DNA from: Desulfohalovibrio reitneri | Lineage (GTDB): Bacteria > Desulfobacterota > Desulfovibrionia > Desulfovibrionales > Desulfovibrionaceae | Direction of reading: 5' to 3' | NCBI RefSeq assembly: GCF_000711295.1 | Contig: NZ_JOMJ01000004.1 | Location: 434,001 to 498,000 of the forward strand | Length of the DNA: 64,000 nt | Shown: piece by piece, positions 1-9,124 of the stretch | Position numbering within the stretch: position 1 is the first letter of the stretch | Layout of the letters: every line of letters begins with the position of its first letter | Notes under the pieces: model-generated | Database searches by the model: none | Told to the model about the DNA's origin: nothing | The model's input: only the letters and a program-made list of their open reading frames with translations | Program-made: the position numbers and the translations under genes

Positions 1-780
1 GTCACCGTCTCCTCCCTGGGCGACGCCGAAAGCCTCTTCGGCGGCACCCTGCTCATGACCCCGCTCAAGGGCGTGGACGGCCAAGTATACGCCGTGGCCC
101 AGGGCGCGCTGACGCTGGGCGGTTTTTTGGCCCAGGGCGAGGCGGCCCAGGCGCAGAAGAACTCCACCACCGTGGCCCGCATCCCCAACGGGGCCACCGT
201 GGAGCGGGGCGTGCCTTTTGAATTCAACGACATGGACACCATGACGGTGAACCTCAACATGGCCGATTTTTCCACCACCATGCAGGTGGTGCGCTCCATC
301 AACCGCAGCCTGGGCGGCGAGTTCGCCTCCGCGAGGGACATCTCCACCATCGACGTGGATGTTCCAGACCGCTTCAAGGGCAAGCTGGTGCCGCTCATGG
401 CCTCCCTGGAGAACCTGCGGGTGCGTCCCGACGGCAAGGCCAAGGTGGTGGTGGACGAAAAAACCGGCACGGTTGTGCTGGGCCAGAACGTCCGCCTGGG
501 CACCGTGGCAGTGGCCCACGGCAATCTGGAAGTGGTCATCGCCGAGAGCGCCGAGGTCTCCCAGCCGCGCGCCTTCGCCGAGGGCGAGACAGTGGCCGTG
601 CCGGAGACCGAACTGGGCGTGGAGGAGGAGAACAACCGCCTTATCCTCATGGAGGGGGCCACCCTGCGCGAGCTGGTGGACGGCCTCAACGCCATCGGGG
701 CCACCCCGCGCGACCTCATCTCCATCCTGCGCACCCTCAAGCAGGCCGGCGCGCTCATGGCGGAACTGGAGGTTATCTAG
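1..780 (+). CDS. flgI: Flagellar P-ring protein FlgI (5' end outside window)
   Basis: The reading frame is open from base 1, so the gene begins upstream and 259 C-terminal residues are visible of roughly 350-370 in the family. FlgI is secreted to the periplasm and polymerises into the P ring around the flagellar rod. The visible part starts in the conserved stretch [20 protein letters not shown] and ends in the typical C-terminal pattern [20 protein letters not shown] followed by [12 protein letters not shown]. It is followed without any gap by a rod-binding gene, then flgN, flgK and flgL, as expected for the tail of a Desulfovibrio rod/hook operon. Confidence 0.96.
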   Translation, partial: VTVSSLGDAESLFGGTLLMTPLKGVDGQVYAVAQGALTLGGFLAQGEAAQAQKNSTTVARIPNGATVERGVPFEFNDMDTMTVNLNMADFSTTMQVVRSINRSLGGEFASARDISTIDVDVPDRFKGKLVPLMASLENLRVRPDGKAKVVVDEKTGTVVLGQNVRLGTVAVAHGNLEVVIAESAEVSQPRAFAEGETVAVPETELGVEEENNRLILMEGATLRELVDGLNAIGATPRDLISILRTLKQAGALMAELEVI

Positions 781-1500
781 ATGCCCAGCTTCATCGGTGC
801 GGGCCTGTCCCCCAACCTTCCCGGCGGCGAGGGCACGGACACGGAATTCGCCGTGCGCCAGGCGCGCATGACCCAGCTCAAGGACAAACTGGAGCAGGGC
901 AAGGCGAGCAAGGCGGAGTTGCAGGAGGCCTGCAAGGACTTCGAGGCCATCTTCATCAACAAGCTGTGGAACCAGATGCGTTCCACCATCCCCAAGGAGG
1001 GGTACCTCCACTCCAAGTACGAGGACAAGTACCTCTCCATGTTCGACAACGAACTGTCCAAGAAGTTCGCCAACTCGGGCGGCATCGGCCTGGCCGACAT
1101 GCTCTACGAGCAGCTGGCCACCCGGCTCAAGCAGGAGGCCTCCCCGCAGGAGGCTGACGTGCGCTCCCTGGCCGGACCGGACCGGCTGGGCGGGCTGCCC
1201 TCCCTGGACGACGTGCCGGGCGTTCCCGGCGGCGGGGGGGAAAACCACGTCAACCCGGCGGACCTCAGCCGCGAGGAGGTGCGGCGGCGGGTGGATGAAC
1301 TGGCCGGACGGATAGCCGCCGAGGCCGGTTCGGCGGACGGCTCTGGCAAGAGCCTTGCAGATTCTCCTGAAAACACCCCGCCCGGCGGCAGAAACGACCG
1401 CCCCGGGGCCCGGCCGGAAAACTGGGCCTCGGACGGACTGGCCAGGGCATCCCAGGCCACGGACGGTGCGGGGAACGCGGATGAGGAGAAGACCACATGA
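781..1500 (+). CDS. flgJ: FlgJ-like rod-binding protein without muramidase domain
   Basis: The start codon directly follows the flgI stop. Of 239 residues, about 25-115 form the rod-binding domain of FlgJ (CKDFEAIFINKLWNQMRST, then FDNELSKKFANSGGIGLADM). Enteric FlgJ carries a C-terminal peptidoglycan hydrolase; here the C-terminal half is instead a low-complexity tail rich in Gly, Ser, Asp and Pro with no enzyme motif. The protein probably caps or scaffolds rod assembly, and wall opening must come from another enzyme. The end overlaps the flgN start (ATGA), indicating translational coupling. Confidence 0.85.
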   Translation: MPSFIGAGLSPNLPGGEGTDTEFAVRQARMTQLKDKLEQGKASKAELQEACKDFEAIFINKLWNQMRSTIPKEGYLHSKYEDKYLSMFDNELSKKFANSGGIGLADMLYEQLATRLKQEASPQEADVRSLAGPDRLGGLPSLDDVPGVPGGGGENHVNPADLSREEVRRRVDELAGRIAAEAGSADGSGKSLADSPENTPPGGRNDRPGARPENWASDGLARASQATDGAGNADEEKTT

Positions 1501-1970
1501 TCGAGACGGTTCAGTCCAATCTGCATCGCCAGCGTGGCGCCCTCGGCACCCTGCGGCAGCTTCTCGAGGAAGAATTTTCCTATCTCAAGGCGGGCGAGCC
1601 CGGCCGGGTGACAGGCGTGGAGATGTCCATCCAGGAGCTCATGCGCCAGATCGCGGCCGAGCGCGTGGAACTGAAAATGACCCTGCAGAAGCAGGGCATG
1701 GAGCGCCTGCTCGGCTGGATCGACACCCTTCCGGCCGAATCGGCACAGCCCCTGCGCGACCTGACGCGGGACATCGACCTCGCGGAACAGGAGTGCGCCC
1801 GCCAGGCCGACCGCAACAACAAGCTGGCCCTGGCCCTGTACGACCAGTCCAAGGAACTCATCGAGTTCCTGCACGACCAGGTCAAGCCCAAGCGGCAGGA
1901 CGTCTACGCGCGCAACGGCCGCTACGCCGGGGGCAAGTCCGGCCCCTCCCTGCTCCGCGGGAGGTACTAG
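1497..1970 (+). CDS. flgN: FlgN family flagellar export chaperone
   Basis: A 157-residue, mostly helical, charged protein with no signal peptide or membrane segment. It starts in an ATGA overlap with the rod-binding gene and stops immediately before flgK. FlgN chaperones the hook-filament junction proteins FlgK and FlgL for type III export, and both follow directly here. Heptad-like segments run from about residue 5 to 130 (for example QLLEEEFSYLKAGE and DQSKELIEFLHDQVKPKR). Position and size support the call more than any sharp motif, since the family is weakly conserved. Confidence 0.8.
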   Translation: MIETVQSNLHRQRGALGTLRQLLEEEFSYLKAGEPGRVTGVEMSIQELMRQIAAERVELKMTLQKQGMERLLGWIDTLPAESAQPLRDLTRDIDLAEQECARQADRNNKLALALYDQSKELIEFLHDQVKPKRQDVYARNGRYAGGKSGPSLLRGRY

Positions 1971-4082
1971 ATGCCCGGCATCAACTCCCTTCTGGATCTC
2001 GGCCGAGGTGGGCTGTTCGCCTCGCAAACGGCCATCGAGACGACGGGCAACAACATTGCCAACGTCAACACGGAAGGGTACCGCCGCCGCACGGTCCGCC
2101 TCGAAGAGGCCATATCCATTGATTACAAGCCGGGGCAGATAGGCACCGGCGTCAACGCGGCCGAAGTGGTCCGCCACTTCGACTCCTTCATCGAAAGCTC
2201 CTACAACGACAAGGCCAGCAAGCGGGAGCGGTGGCAGAACCTGCACGAGCAGTTGCGCGGCATCGACTCGCTTTTCAACGAGTCCGACGGCAACGGCCTC
2301 AACCAGGCCATGTCCGACTTCTTCACCTCCTGGGACAACCTCGCCGCCAACCCGGATTCCTACCCCTCCCGCGAGTCCCTGCTCTCGGAGACGCAGAACC
2401 TGTTGAGCATCATGGGATCGGCCGACCAGCAGATGGACCTGTTGCAGGAGCAGGCCGGTAAATACATCCAGCAGGACGTCACCGAAGCCAACGAGATCAT
2501 CGCCAACATCGCTCAGATCAATAAGCAGATCAACGAGCGCGAGGTGCCCGGGCAAAACAATCCCAACGAGCTGTACGACCGCCGGGACAAGCTGGTGCGC
2601 CAACTGGCCGAGAAGATGGACATCAAGACCATCGACAACGGCGGCGGCGACTACACCGTGCTGACCCACGCCGGACATGCCCTGGTGGACGGGCAGGAAA
2701 CCTACTCCCTGAAGTACGAGGCCTCCAAGAGCTTCGAGATGCTCTCCCCCGGCTCCGACTTCGACGGCGAGATCAATTTTTCCGGCTCGGACGAGTTCGA
2801 GTACACCTTCGAGGTGGTCAAGTCCGGCGACGTCTCCAGCGGTTCCTCGGCCGCCCAGATGCGCGTCTCCCTGGACGGCGGCCAAACCTTCCTCAAGGAC
2901 GAAAGCGGCGACGACCTGCTCATCTCCGCGCGCCCCGAGAGCGACCGCGTGACCGTTCGCGGGCTGGACATCTGGTTCGGCCAGCAGGGCGACCCCCAGT
3001 CCGCTCCCACGACCACCATGCAGGCGGGGGACAAGTTCCAGGTGGTGCCCAAGGAAGGGCTGTACTGGTACCGCGACACCTCCTCTGCCGAGAACATCAC
3101 CCCGCAGCTGCGCTTCAACGGCACCGAGAACGAGCGCCGCCTCACCGGCGGGTCGCTGACCGGCTACTTCAATTTCCGCGACGACTACATCGGCCGCTAC
3201 CGCGACAAGCTGGACACCCTGGCCGAGACCCTGGTCTGGGAGACCAATCGTCTGCACTCCCAGGGCGCGGGCCTGGAGCACTTCGAGGCGGCCACCGGCA
3301 CGTATTCGGTGAACTCAAACACCACCGCGCTGGGGTCCGACTCCTCGGGGCTGGACTACCGTTCCCGGCTGTCCTCCGGCTCGGCCATGATGCACGTCTA
3401 CGACAAGACCACCGGCAACATCGCTTCCAGCGCTTCCCTGAACTTCAGCGGCAACGGCGCGTTCGATCCCTCCACGCACAGTCTGGAAGATGTGCGCGAC
3501 GCCATCAACAACACCTTCAGCGGCTCGCTCTCCGCCTCCATCGTCAACCACGAGTTGAAGATCGAGGCCGAGGACGGCTACGAGTTCGAGTTCGGCCAGG
3601 ACACCACCGGACTGTACGCCGCTCTTGGACTGAACAGCTTCTTCCAGGGCTCCTCCGCCCGCGACATGTCCATGAACCCCAACGCCGTGGAAAACATGGC
3701 CCACATCAACTCGGGCCACGTCAACGGCGCGGGCGAGGCCAACCCGGGCGACAACACCACGGCCCAGGGCATCGCCGGACTGTCAACCTCCAAAGTCACC
3801 ATCTCCACCCTACACGCGGGCACGGTCAACGAGAGCATGGGCAGCTTTTACAACTCCCTGGTGGCCGAGGTGGGCGCGGATACGGACAACGCCGAGTTCA
3901 ACTTCACCTACCAAAAGGCTCTGTCAGACGACCTTGACCAGCGACAGCAGGAGGTTTCCGGCGTCAACCTGGACCAGGAAATGAGCGAGTTGATCAAGTT
4001 TCAGCATTCCTACACCGCGGCGGCCAAGCTCATCACCACCGCCGACCAGATGCTGCAGACCCTGTTGGGCCTGAAGCAATAG
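1971..4082 (+). CDS. flgK: Flagellar hook-associated protein 1, FlgK
   Basis: 703 residues, larger than the roughly 550 of enteric FlgK. It joins hook to filament. The N-terminal rod-type signature is clear (TAIETTGNNIANVNTEGYRR, about residues 22-41), and the C-terminal D0 helix has the expected GVNLDQEMSELIKFQHSY followed by AAKLITTADQML. The middle (about 200-560) is a variable Gly/Ser/Asp-rich surface region. A good ribosome site (GGAGGT) lies just upstream. The gene follows the flgN stop with no gap and precedes flgL by 16 bases. Confidence 0.95.
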   Translation: MPGINSLLDLGRGGLFASQTAIETTGNNIANVNTEGYRRRTVRLEEAISIDYKPGQIGTGVNAAEVVRHFDSFIESSYNDKASKRERWQNLHEQLRGIDSLFNESDGNGLNQAMSDFFTSWDNLAANPDSYPSRESLLSETQNLLSIMGSADQQMDLLQEQAGKYIQQDVTEANEIIANIAQINKQINEREVPGQNNPNELYDRRDKLVRQLAEKMDIKTIDNGGGDYTVLTHAGHALVDGQETYSLKYEASKSFEMLSPGSDFDGEINFSGSDEFEYTFEVVKSGDVSSGSSAAQMRVSLDGGQTFLKDESGDDLLISARPESDRVTVRGLDIWFGQQGDPQSAPTTTMQAGDKFQVVPKEGLYWYRDTSSAENITPQLRFNGTENERRLTGGSLTGYFNFRDDYIGRYRDKLDTLAETLVWETNRLHSQGAGLEHFEAATGTYSVNSNTTALGSDSSGLDYRSRLSSGSAMMHVYDKTTGNIASSASLNFSGNGAFDPSTHSLEDVRDAINNTFSGSLSASIVNHELKIEAEDGYEFEFGQDTTGLYAALGLNSFFQGSSARDMSMNPNAVENMAHINSGHVNGAGEANPGDNTTAQGIAGLSTSKVTISTLHAGTVNESMGSFYNSLVAEVGADTDNAEFNFTYQKALSDDLDQRQQEVSGVNLDQEMSELIKFQHSYTAAAKLITTADQMLQTLLGLKQ

Positions 4083-4098
4083 TGGAGGGCCTTTCGCC

Positions 4099-5667
4099 AT
4101 GATGCGCGTTACCCAGCAACAGCTCTTCACCAACTTCATAAACAACATGAATCGGTCCCTGACCGATCTCATGGAGTCCAACATGCAGGCCTCCAGCCAG
4201 AAGCGGATCAACCGCCCTTCGGACGACCCCGTGGGCACCGCGCGCGTGCTGGATCTGCGTTCCTCGCTGCAGGGCATCAAGAACTTCCAGAAGAACATCG
4301 ACACGGCCAAGGGCTGGCTGGGGCTGGCCGACGAAACCCTGATCCAGACTTCGACCATCATCACCCGGGCCAAGGAATTGGCCGAGCAGGCCTCCACCGG
4401 CACCCTGACCAAGGAGAACCGCGAGGAGATTTCCTACGAGGTGCGGCAGATCTTCGAGCAGGTGGTGGGGCTGGCCAACACCTCCTACGACGACCGCTCC
4501 ATTTTCGCCGGTCACAAGGTGGACCAGCCGGCCTACAGGGAGCGGCTGTGGCTCATGGCCAACGACTTCACCCTGGACAACACCGCCTTCAAGGTCACAG
4601 GCCAGGCGGACCGCACCATGCTGGTGCAGTTCACCGACACCGCCAATCCCGGCGGCGGCACCAATCTCCAGCTCGACGACCCCAACCTTGAAGTGCGCTA
4701 TTCCACCGACGGAGGCGATACCTTCAAGACGGCTTCGGTATCCAGCTCCGGCGGGCAGGCCACCCTGGACCTGGGTACGGCCCAGGTGACTCTGGACCAG
4801 ACCACCGAGGTCACAACCACCGACCAGGCGAACACCAACGACACCGACGGCACCTGGTTCTACGTGCGGCCCACGGCGGAATACATGGGCGACGACGGCG
4901 ACGGCGTGGACATCAACGCCTTCGGCCCGGACGGCAACGCCCAGGCCAGCGCGGCCGGGGTCTTTTCCTCTTCGGTGGCCGTTCGCATCGACTCCGCGAC
5001 CACCCTGTCCAACGTTTCCTACTCCTACAGCGTGGACGGCGGAAGCAGCTGGAAGAGCGGCAATACCTTCAACGGAACGGCCGCCTCCAACGCCACCCTG
5101 GACATCCCGGGCGGAGTGCTCCATCTGGGGTCCAACGGCGGCATCCCCTCGGCCGGGGCGCAGTTCGTCATCAATCCGCGCACCGCGGACATCGACCTGC
5201 AGATTTTCCAGAACCAGAAAGTGACCATCAACAACGTGGGCACTGACATTTTCGGCGGGGTCTACGCCGACCCCTCAACCATCAGCAACGCCAACCCGAA
5301 CGGCAGCCCGGCCGTCGCATTCGCCGACGACGTGGGGCGCAACCTTTTCGAGGCCATGGGCAAGTTGGTGGCCTACACCGAGACCAATAACCAGGACGGC
5401 ATCCAGCAAGTGCTGGAGGATTTGAAGAAGGCCCACAACCAGGTCATGAACCAGACCGCCTCGGTGGCCGGGCGCGAGAACCGTCTGAGCATCTCCGAGA
5501 GCATCCTCGACGGGCTGAAGGTGGACGAGGAGGAGCGCATAAGCGAGGTGGAGGACGCGGACGTGGGGGAACTCATGACCAGGCTGGCCCAGCAGCAAAT
5601 CGCCTACGAGTCGGTGCTGAAGAGCTCCAGCATGATCATGAAGATGACCCTGGTGAATTTCGTGTAG
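4099..5667 (+). CDS. flgL: Flagellar hook-associated protein 3, FlgL
   Basis: 522 residues, with the flagellin-like N-terminal helix (MRVTQQQLFTNFINNMNRSL, then RINRPSDDPVGTARVLDLRS) and C-terminal helix (about 470-522, ending AYESVLKSSSMIMKMTLVNF). The long middle domain (about 150-400) is Gly/Asp/Thr-rich and makes the protein bigger than enteric FlgL (about 317). It forms the filament end of the hook-filament junction. Ribosome site TGGAGGG lies 8 bases upstream. It is the last gene of the flg run, and csrA follows after 99 bases with its own candidate promoter. Confidence 0.94.
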   Translation: MMRVTQQQLFTNFINNMNRSLTDLMESNMQASSQKRINRPSDDPVGTARVLDLRSSLQGIKNFQKNIDTAKGWLGLADETLIQTSTIITRAKELAEQASTGTLTKENREEISYEVRQIFEQVVGLANTSYDDRSIFAGHKVDQPAYRERLWLMANDFTLDNTAFKVTGQADRTMLVQFTDTANPGGGTNLQLDDPNLEVRYSTDGGDTFKTASVSSSGGQATLDLGTAQVTLDQTTEVTTTDQANTNDTDGTWFYVRPTAEYMGDDGDGVDINAFGPDGNAQASAAGVFSSSVAVRIDSATTLSNVSYSYSVDGGSSWKSGNTFNGTAASNATLDIPGGVLHLGSNGGIPSAGAQFVINPRTADIDLQIFQNQKVTINNVGTDIFGGVYADPSTISNANPNGSPAVAFADDVGRNLFEAMGKLVAYTETNNQDGIQQVLEDLKKAHNQVMNQTASVAGRENRLSISESILDGLKVDEEERISEVEDADVGELMTRLAQQQIAYESVLKSSSMIMKMTLVNFV

Positions 5668-5693
5668 TCCCCCGGGTGGAATTCGTTTCCGGC

Positions 5694-5722
5694 TTGACGC
5701 CTCGGGCTCGCCGGTCCATTAT
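5694..5722 (+). promoter_or_regulatory. Candidate sigma-70 promoter for csrA-fliW
   Basis: TTGACG (5694-5699), a 17-base spacer and CATTAT (5717-5722) lie 44 bases before the csrA start. The match to the -35 and -10 consensus with ideal spacing is good. It would let csrA-fliW be transcribed apart from the flagellar operon upstream. Confidence 0.5.
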
Positions 5723-5766
5723 CCGCCCTTCCGGCCACAGCGGCCACAAGGACACAACGAGCGCGC

Positions 5767-6003
5767 ATGCTGATTTTGACTAGGCGTCCGGGGGAATCCA
5801 TCCATCTGGGCGACGACACAAAGATTACCGTCCTCAGCGTCAAGGGCAAGCAGATCAAGATCGGTCTGGAAGTGCCCGAGGACGTGCCGGTCTACCGGGA
5901 AGAGCTCTACGTCAAGGTCAAGGAGCAGAACCGGGAGGCCCTTGAGGCGCTGGACAACGACCTCTTGGCGGCGGCGGAGCTATGGCCGGGAAAAACGAAA
6001 TAG
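5767..6003 (+). CDS. csrA: Carbon storage regulator CsrA
   Basis: 78 residues with the full CsrA fold: [20 protein letters not shown], then [20 protein letters not shown] and [14 protein letters not shown]. CsrA is an RNA-binding dimer that blocks translation of target mRNAs by covering their ribosome sites. It is followed by its antagonist fliW, whose coding region overlaps the last 22 bases of csrA. In bacteria with this pair, FliW binds CsrA and is itself displaced by flagellin, so flagellin translation is tied to filament export. The C-terminal tail after about residue 60 is longer than in E. coli, as is usual for FliW-regulated CsrA. Confidence 0.96.
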   Translation: MLILTRRPGESIHLGDDTKITVLSVKGKQIKIGLEVPEDVPVYREELYVKVKEQNREALEALDNDLLAAAELWPGKTK

Positions 6004-6464
6004 TCGTGCGGACTCGCCTGGGCGAGCGGACGGTGGAGCGCGAGCGCGTCATCACCTTCCCCAAGGGCCTCATCGGATTCGAGCGCAAGCGCGATTTCGC
6101 GCTCCTGAAGATTCGCGATGACTCGCCCTTCATGCTGCTGCAATGTTTGGGCGACTCCAAGCTGGGGCTGGTGGTCACCGACCCCTACGCCTTCTTGGAA
6201 AACTACGAGATCCACATCGGCGACGCGGAGCAGCGCATCCTGCGCATCGACTCCCTGCGCCAACTGGCCGTTCTGGTGACGGTCTCCATTCCCCAGGGCA
6301 AGCCCGAGGAGACCACCCTCAACCTCACCGGCCCGGTCCTCATCAACTCCGCCTCGCGCATCGGCCTGCAGGTCCCGCAGACCGACCCCCGCTTCCCCAG
6401 CCACTACCGGCTGCCCAAGGAAGACCTGGAAAACGCGCCGGGCGGCGACCCGGACAACATCTAG
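5982..6464 (+). CDS. fliW: Flagellar assembly factor FliW
   Basis: 160 residues. The conserved FliW features are present: [20 protein letters not shown], a middle block ending [14 protein letters not shown], and a C-terminal block [19 protein letters not shown]. FliW sequesters CsrA allosterically and is released from it when it binds flagellin. The start lies inside csrA (22-base overlap), so the two are translationally coupled. Only 42 bases separate its stop from the convergent fcl stop, with no clear terminator between them. Confidence 0.95.
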   Translation: MAGKNEIVVRTRLGERTVERERVITFPKGLIGFERKRDFALLKIRDDSPFMLLQCLGDSKLGLVVTDPYAFLENYEIHIGDAEQRILRIDSLRQLAVLVTVSIPQGKPEETTLNLTGPVLINSASRIGLQVPQTDPRFPSHYRLPKEDLENAPGGDPDNI

Positions 6465-6506
6465 GGCGGATACTCCCGCGCTTCCCCCGCCGCGGCTCGC
6501 GGCTCC

Positions 6507-7460
6507 TCAGCCCCGGATGTTTCCGGCGCCCAACTCGTTCAGATACCACTCGTAGGTGGAGCGAAGGCCTTCCTCGAGGCTGACGGACGGCCGCCAGCCC
6601 AGGCCGAAGAGGCTGGAGCAATCCAGCAGCTTGCGCGGGGTTCCGTCCGGCTTGGTGTCGTCGAAGACGATCTCGCCCGCGAATCCCGTCACGTCCTTGA
6701 GCAGTTCCGCCAGTTGGCGGATGCTGACTTCCTCGCCCGTGCCCACGTTGACGTGCTCGTCGCTCTCCCAGTTGTCCATGAGGAAGAGGGAGGCGTCGGC
6801 CAGGTCGTCCACGTGCAAAAACTCCCGCAGGGGCGAGCCCGTGCCCCAGACCACGACCTTGTCCGCCCCGGTTTCCTTGGCCTCGTGAAAGCGGCGCATG
6901 AGCCCGGGGATGACGTGGGAGCCCTCGGGATCGAAGTTGTCACCCGGCCCGTAGAGGTTGGTGGGCATGAGGGAGACCACGGGCAAACCGTACTGCACCT
7001 GCATGGCCTGGCCAAGCTTGAGTCCGGATATCTTGGCCAGGGCGTACCACTGGTTGGTGGGCTCCAGGGGGCCTGTGAGCAGGGCGTCCTCGGGAATGGG
7101 CTGGGGCGCGTGCTTGGGGTAGATGCACGACGACCCCAGGAAGAGCACCTTCTCGCAGCCCTCGCGCAGGGCGGCGTCGAGGATGTTGGTCTGGATGAGC
7201 AGGTTGTCGCGCAGGAATTCCACGGGGTAGGTGTCGTTGGCTTTGATGCCGCCGACTTTGGCAGCGGCAAGAAAGACGTAGCGCGGCCTGGTTTCCCGGT
7301 AAAATTCCCGTACCGCGGCCTGCTCCGTGAGGTCCAGCTTCGCGTGGGTGCGCAGGATGAGGTTTTCCGCGCCGCGGTCGCGCAGGGCGCGCACCATGGC
7401 GGAACCCACCAAGCCCTGGTGTCCGGCCACGTGGATGGGGGCGGAAAGGTCCATGCTCAT
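6507..7460 (-). CDS. fcl: GDP-L-fucose synthase (GDP-4-keto-6-deoxy-mannose epimerase/reductase)
   Basis: 317 residues with an N-terminal Rossmann motif ([19 protein letters not shown]), the SSCIYP block, the YALAK catalytic Tyr/Lys pair and the family block [20 protein letters not shown]. It converts the product of Gmd to GDP-L-fucose using NADPH. The start chosen overlaps the gmd stop (ATGA); longer upstream in-frame starts would lie inside gmd. The gmd-fcl pair sits between the csrA-fliW and flgM flagellar genes, so the sugar could serve flagellar or surface glycans, which is inference. Confidence 0.94.
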   Translation of the reverse strand: MSMDLSAPIHVAGHQGLVGSAMVRALRDRGAENLILRTHAKLDLTEQAAVREFYRETRPRYVFLAAAKVGGIKANDTYPVEFLRDNLLIQTNILDAALREGCEKVLFLGSSCIYPKHAPQPIPEDALLTGPLEPTNQWYALAKISGLKLGQAMQVQYGLPVVSLMPTNLYGPGDNFDPEGSHVIPGLMRRFHEAKETGADKVVVWGTGSPLREFLHVDDLADASLFLMDNWESDEHVNVGTGEEVSIRQLAELLKDVTGFAGEIVFDDTKPDGTPRKLLDCSSLFGLGWRPSVSLEEGLRSTYEWYLNELGAGNIRG

Positions 7461-8542
7461 CCCAGGTCGTTGTAAGGCTTGTAACCGCTGCGCAGGCACA
7501 GGTCCTCGCGCTCGGCCTCGCGCAGGTCGGCCCGCATCATCTCCGCCACCAGCTCGCCGAAGCGCACCTTGGGGCTCCAGCCCAGCTTCTCCTTGGCCTT
7601 GGTCGGGTCGCCCAGCAGGGTTTCCACCTCGGTGGGGCGGAAGTAGCGGGGATCGACTTCAACCATGAGCTTGCCGCTGCGGCGATCGTAGCCCTTCTCC
7701 TCCACGCCTTCGCCGCGCCACTCGATGTCGTAGCCCACCTCGGCCGCGGCCAGTTCCACGAATTCCCGCACCGAATGCTGCTCGCCGGTGGCGATGACGT
7801 AGTCCTCGGGCTCCTCCTGCTGCAGCATCAGCCACATCATCTGCACGTAGTCGCGGGCGTGGCCCCAGTCGCGCTTGGCGTCGAGGTTGCCCAGGTAGAG
7901 CCGCTCCTGCAGCCCCAGCTTGATGCGGGCCAGGGCGCGGGTGATCTTGCGGGTGACGAAGGTCTCGCCCCGGATGGGGGACTCGTGGTTGAAGAGGATG
8001 CCGTTGCAGCCGAAGATGTTGTACGCCTCGCGGTAGTTGGTGGTGATCCAGTAGGCGTACAGCTTGGCCGCGGCGTAGGGCGAGCGGGGATGGAACGGGG
8101 TGTTCTCGTTTTGCGGCGACTCCACAACTTTGCCGTACAACTCGGAGGTGGAGGCCTGGTAGAACCGGGTCTTGTCCGTGAGGCCGAGGATGCGGATGGT
8201 CTCCAGCAGGCGCAACGCGCCCATGGCCACGGTGTCGGCCGTGTACTCCGGCGTCTCGAAGGAGACCTTGACGTGGCTCTGGGCGGCCAGGTTGTAAATC
8301 TCGTCCGGCCGCACCTGCTGCACCACCCGGATGAGGTTGGTGGAGTCGGTCAGGTCCCCGTAATGGAGGATGAGCCGCCGCTCGGGGTCGTGCGGATCCC
8401 TGACCATGTGGTCGATGCGGTCGGTGTTGAAGAGGGAGGCGCGGCGCTTGATGCCGTGCACCTCGTACCCCTTCTCCAGCAGCAGCTGGGCCAGATAGGC
8501 GCCGTCCTGGCCGGTGACGCCGGTGATGAGTGCTTTCTTCAT
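7457..8542 (-). CDS. gmd: GDP-mannose 4,6-dehydratase
   Basis: 361 residues. The start [19 protein letters not shown] carries the NADP-binding glycine motif (GxxGxxG at about 8-14). Other features are STSELYGKV, the [12 protein letters not shown] active-site Tyr/Lys block, and the [19 protein letters not shown] stretch typical of Gmd. It dehydrates GDP-mannose to the 4-keto-6-deoxy sugar used by Fcl. An in-frame upstream extension reading through the flgM terminator was rejected because family similarity starts at this methionine. The GDP-mannose could come from the manC product encoded about 28 kb away. Confidence 0.95.
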   Translation of the reverse strand: MKKALITGVTGQDGAYLAQLLLEKGYEVHGIKRRASLFNTDRIDHMVRDPHDPERRLILHYGDLTDSTNLIRVVQQVRPDEIYNLAAQSHVKVSFETPEYTADTVAMGALRLLETIRILGLTDKTRFYQASTSELYGKVVESPQNENTPFHPRSPYAAAKLYAYWITTNYREAYNIFGCNGILFNHESPIRGETFVTRKITRALARIKLGLQERLYLGNLDAKRDWGHARDYVQMMWLMLQQEEPEDYVIATGEQHSVREFVELAAAEVGYDIEWRGEGVEEKGYDRRSGKLMVEVDPRYFRPTEVETLLGDPTKAKEKLGWSPKVRFGELVAEMMRADLREAEREDLCLRSGYKPYNDLG

Positions 8543-8623
8543 GTCTGACTCATGGTTGATGGTGGTCGCTCGGGCCGAAAAAAATGACATGAAAGCCAGA
8601 ACCGGGCAAGCCGAGGGGGCCAT

Positions 8624-8661
8624 GAAAAAGCCTCGCCCCCGTGGTCGCGGGGGCGAGGCTT
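8624..8661 (-). terminator. Rho-independent terminator after flgM
   Basis: A perfect 14-bp stem (arms 8628-8641 and 8648-8661) with a 6-base loop is followed on the minus strand by a run of T (8625-8629 complement). It ends the flgM transcript and separates it from gmd-fcl. Confidence 0.85.
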
Positions 8662-8711
8662 CAGGCAAGGGGGAAGGCGGGAGGAACGGATACCCCCCGT
8701 TAGTGACGGAA

Positions 8712-9017
8712 CTAGAAGAGGAGGTCCAGGTCTTCCTTGACCAGGTTTTCAGCTATCTTCTGGTTGTCTGGCTGGTAGGTGCCCTCGCTGATCTGCTTCT
8801 TGAGCATGGCCACTTTCTCGGCCCGTACATCTTCGGCGGACTGGGCCTCGCGCATGGCCTGGCTGCGCAGGGTGGCCTCCTCGGAAAGATTGATGCGGTC
8901 GCCCTTGCCGGAGGAATCGGCCTTGCGGGTTTTCTCCGCTCCTTCGGGCTTGTCCGGCTTGTCGACCTTCTTGGTCTCGTACGGGGTGTTCCCGATGAGA
9001 AGATTCTTGATGTGCAT
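8712..9017 (-). CDS. flgM: Anti-sigma-28 factor FlgM
   Basis: 101 residues. The C-terminal half matches Flg[20 protein letters not shown], then [20 protein letters not shown] and [14 protein letters not shown]. FlgM holds FliA (sigma-28) inactive until the hook-basal body is complete and FlgM is exported. The N-terminal part (about 15-45) is Lys/Asp/Pro-rich and unstructured, as expected for an exported protein. A sigma-28-like promoter lies 46 bases upstream, giving the usual autoregulatory loop. Confidence 0.92.
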   Translation of the reverse strand: MHIKNLLIGNTPYETKKVDKPDKPEGAEKTRKADSSGKGDRINLSEEATLRSQAMREAQSAEDVRAEKVAMLKKQISEGTYQPDNQKIAENLVKEDLDLLF

Positions 9018-9062
9018 TGGTTCCGTCTCCCCGGAGCGGGTTCCTTCCGCTCCTTGCCAGTC

Positions 9063-9090
9063 TTATCGACCCGGCCGCTTCCACTCTTTA
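9063..9090 (-). promoter_or_regulatory. Candidate sigma-28 (FliA) promoter for flgM
   Basis: Read on the minus strand: TAAA (9090-9087), 16 bases, then GTCGATAA (9070-9063). The FliA consensus is TAAA-N15-GCCGATAA, so the -10 differs at one base and the spacer by one. The flgM start is 46 bases downstream. A similar site with the same 16-base spacer precedes the chemoreceptor near 58.6 kb. Confidence 0.6.
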
Positions 9091-9124
9091 TAGTACATTC
9101 GGACGCGGCTGTCAGGGGGGTGCC

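Noticed and set aside
1104-3281. Very long open frame (725 codons) on the minus strand opposite the flagellar genes
   Set aside because: It is antisense to flgJ, flgN and flgK, which have strong family motifs. Its composition (Val/Leu/Gly/His-rich) is typical of high-GC shadow frames.
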